Source: Alphaproteobacteria bacterium (GTDB lineage Bacteria > Pseudomonadota > Alphaproteobacteria > Sphingomonadales > Emcibacteraceae). Taken from it: a stretch of DNA of 5,487 bases. Numbering within the stretch: position 1 is the first letter of the stretch; each line of letters opens with the position of its first letter. Positions 5,487-5,487 of the stretch are shown here, piece after piece. The position numbers and the translations under genes are program-made. Location: contig JAADGA010000120.1 in NCBI GenBank assembly GCA_013152615.1, positions 1-5,487 on the forward strand, read 5' to 3'. Under the pieces are notes generated by a model. That model was not told the origin of the DNA. It made no database searches and worked only from the letters and a program-made list of their open reading frames with translations.

Positions 5487-5487
5487 G

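Noticed and set aside
1..5487. CRISPR array, tRNA, riboswitch, toxin-antitoxin pair or phage genes
   Set aside because: No regularly spaced repeats, cloverleaf-like sequence, known riboswitch core or related protein motifs seen on either strand.

Overview
The window looks like a chromosomal segment of an alphaproteobacterium with moderate G+C. The evidence is the housekeeping set present: a DUF3035-type outer-membrane lipoprotein, MutL with an endonuclease-type C-terminal domain, RsmD and an RluB-like pseudouridine synthase. From memory, many alphaproteobacteria carry lspA, the DUF3035 lipoprotein, one or two M16 peptidase genes, mutL, rsmD and rluB close together. I do not claim a genus.

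Layout. Positions 2-1327 (+) hold the C-terminal 441 residues of a YtcJ-type amidohydrolase cut by the left edge. Positions 1328-1629 contain no intact gene. They hold a hairpin that may end the amidohydrolase transcript, a sigma70-like promoter, and a decayed 3' part of lspA (signal peptidase II) with both catalytic Asp motifs readable but in two different frames. A 76-aa lipoprotein of the DUF3035 family follows (1630-1860, +). Then come a possible small two-helix membrane protein on the minus strand (1888-2070) and a second copy of the same promoter segment (2098-2160). mutL runs to 4023 (+) and most likely starts at a CTG at 2194. On the minus strand lie a small unrecognised ORF (3988-4209) whose end overlaps the mutL 3' end, then rsmD (4309-4857) and the C-terminal part of an rluB-like gene (4854-5486), joined by a 4-base ATGA overlap.

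How the genes relate. rluB and rsmD form a translationally coupled rRNA-modification pair converging on mutL. The lipoprotein and mutL lie in the same direction, but each has its own copy of a near-identical promoter. The M16 peptidase genes usually found between them are absent, and lspA is a fragment, so this is a reduced version of the usual cluster.

I found no CRISPR array, tRNA, rRNA, transposase, phage gene or defence system. I do not see evidence for a new multi-gene system. The unusual points are local: the lspA remnant, the duplicated promoter segment, the non-ATG mutL start, and two small unrecognised minus-strand ORFs.
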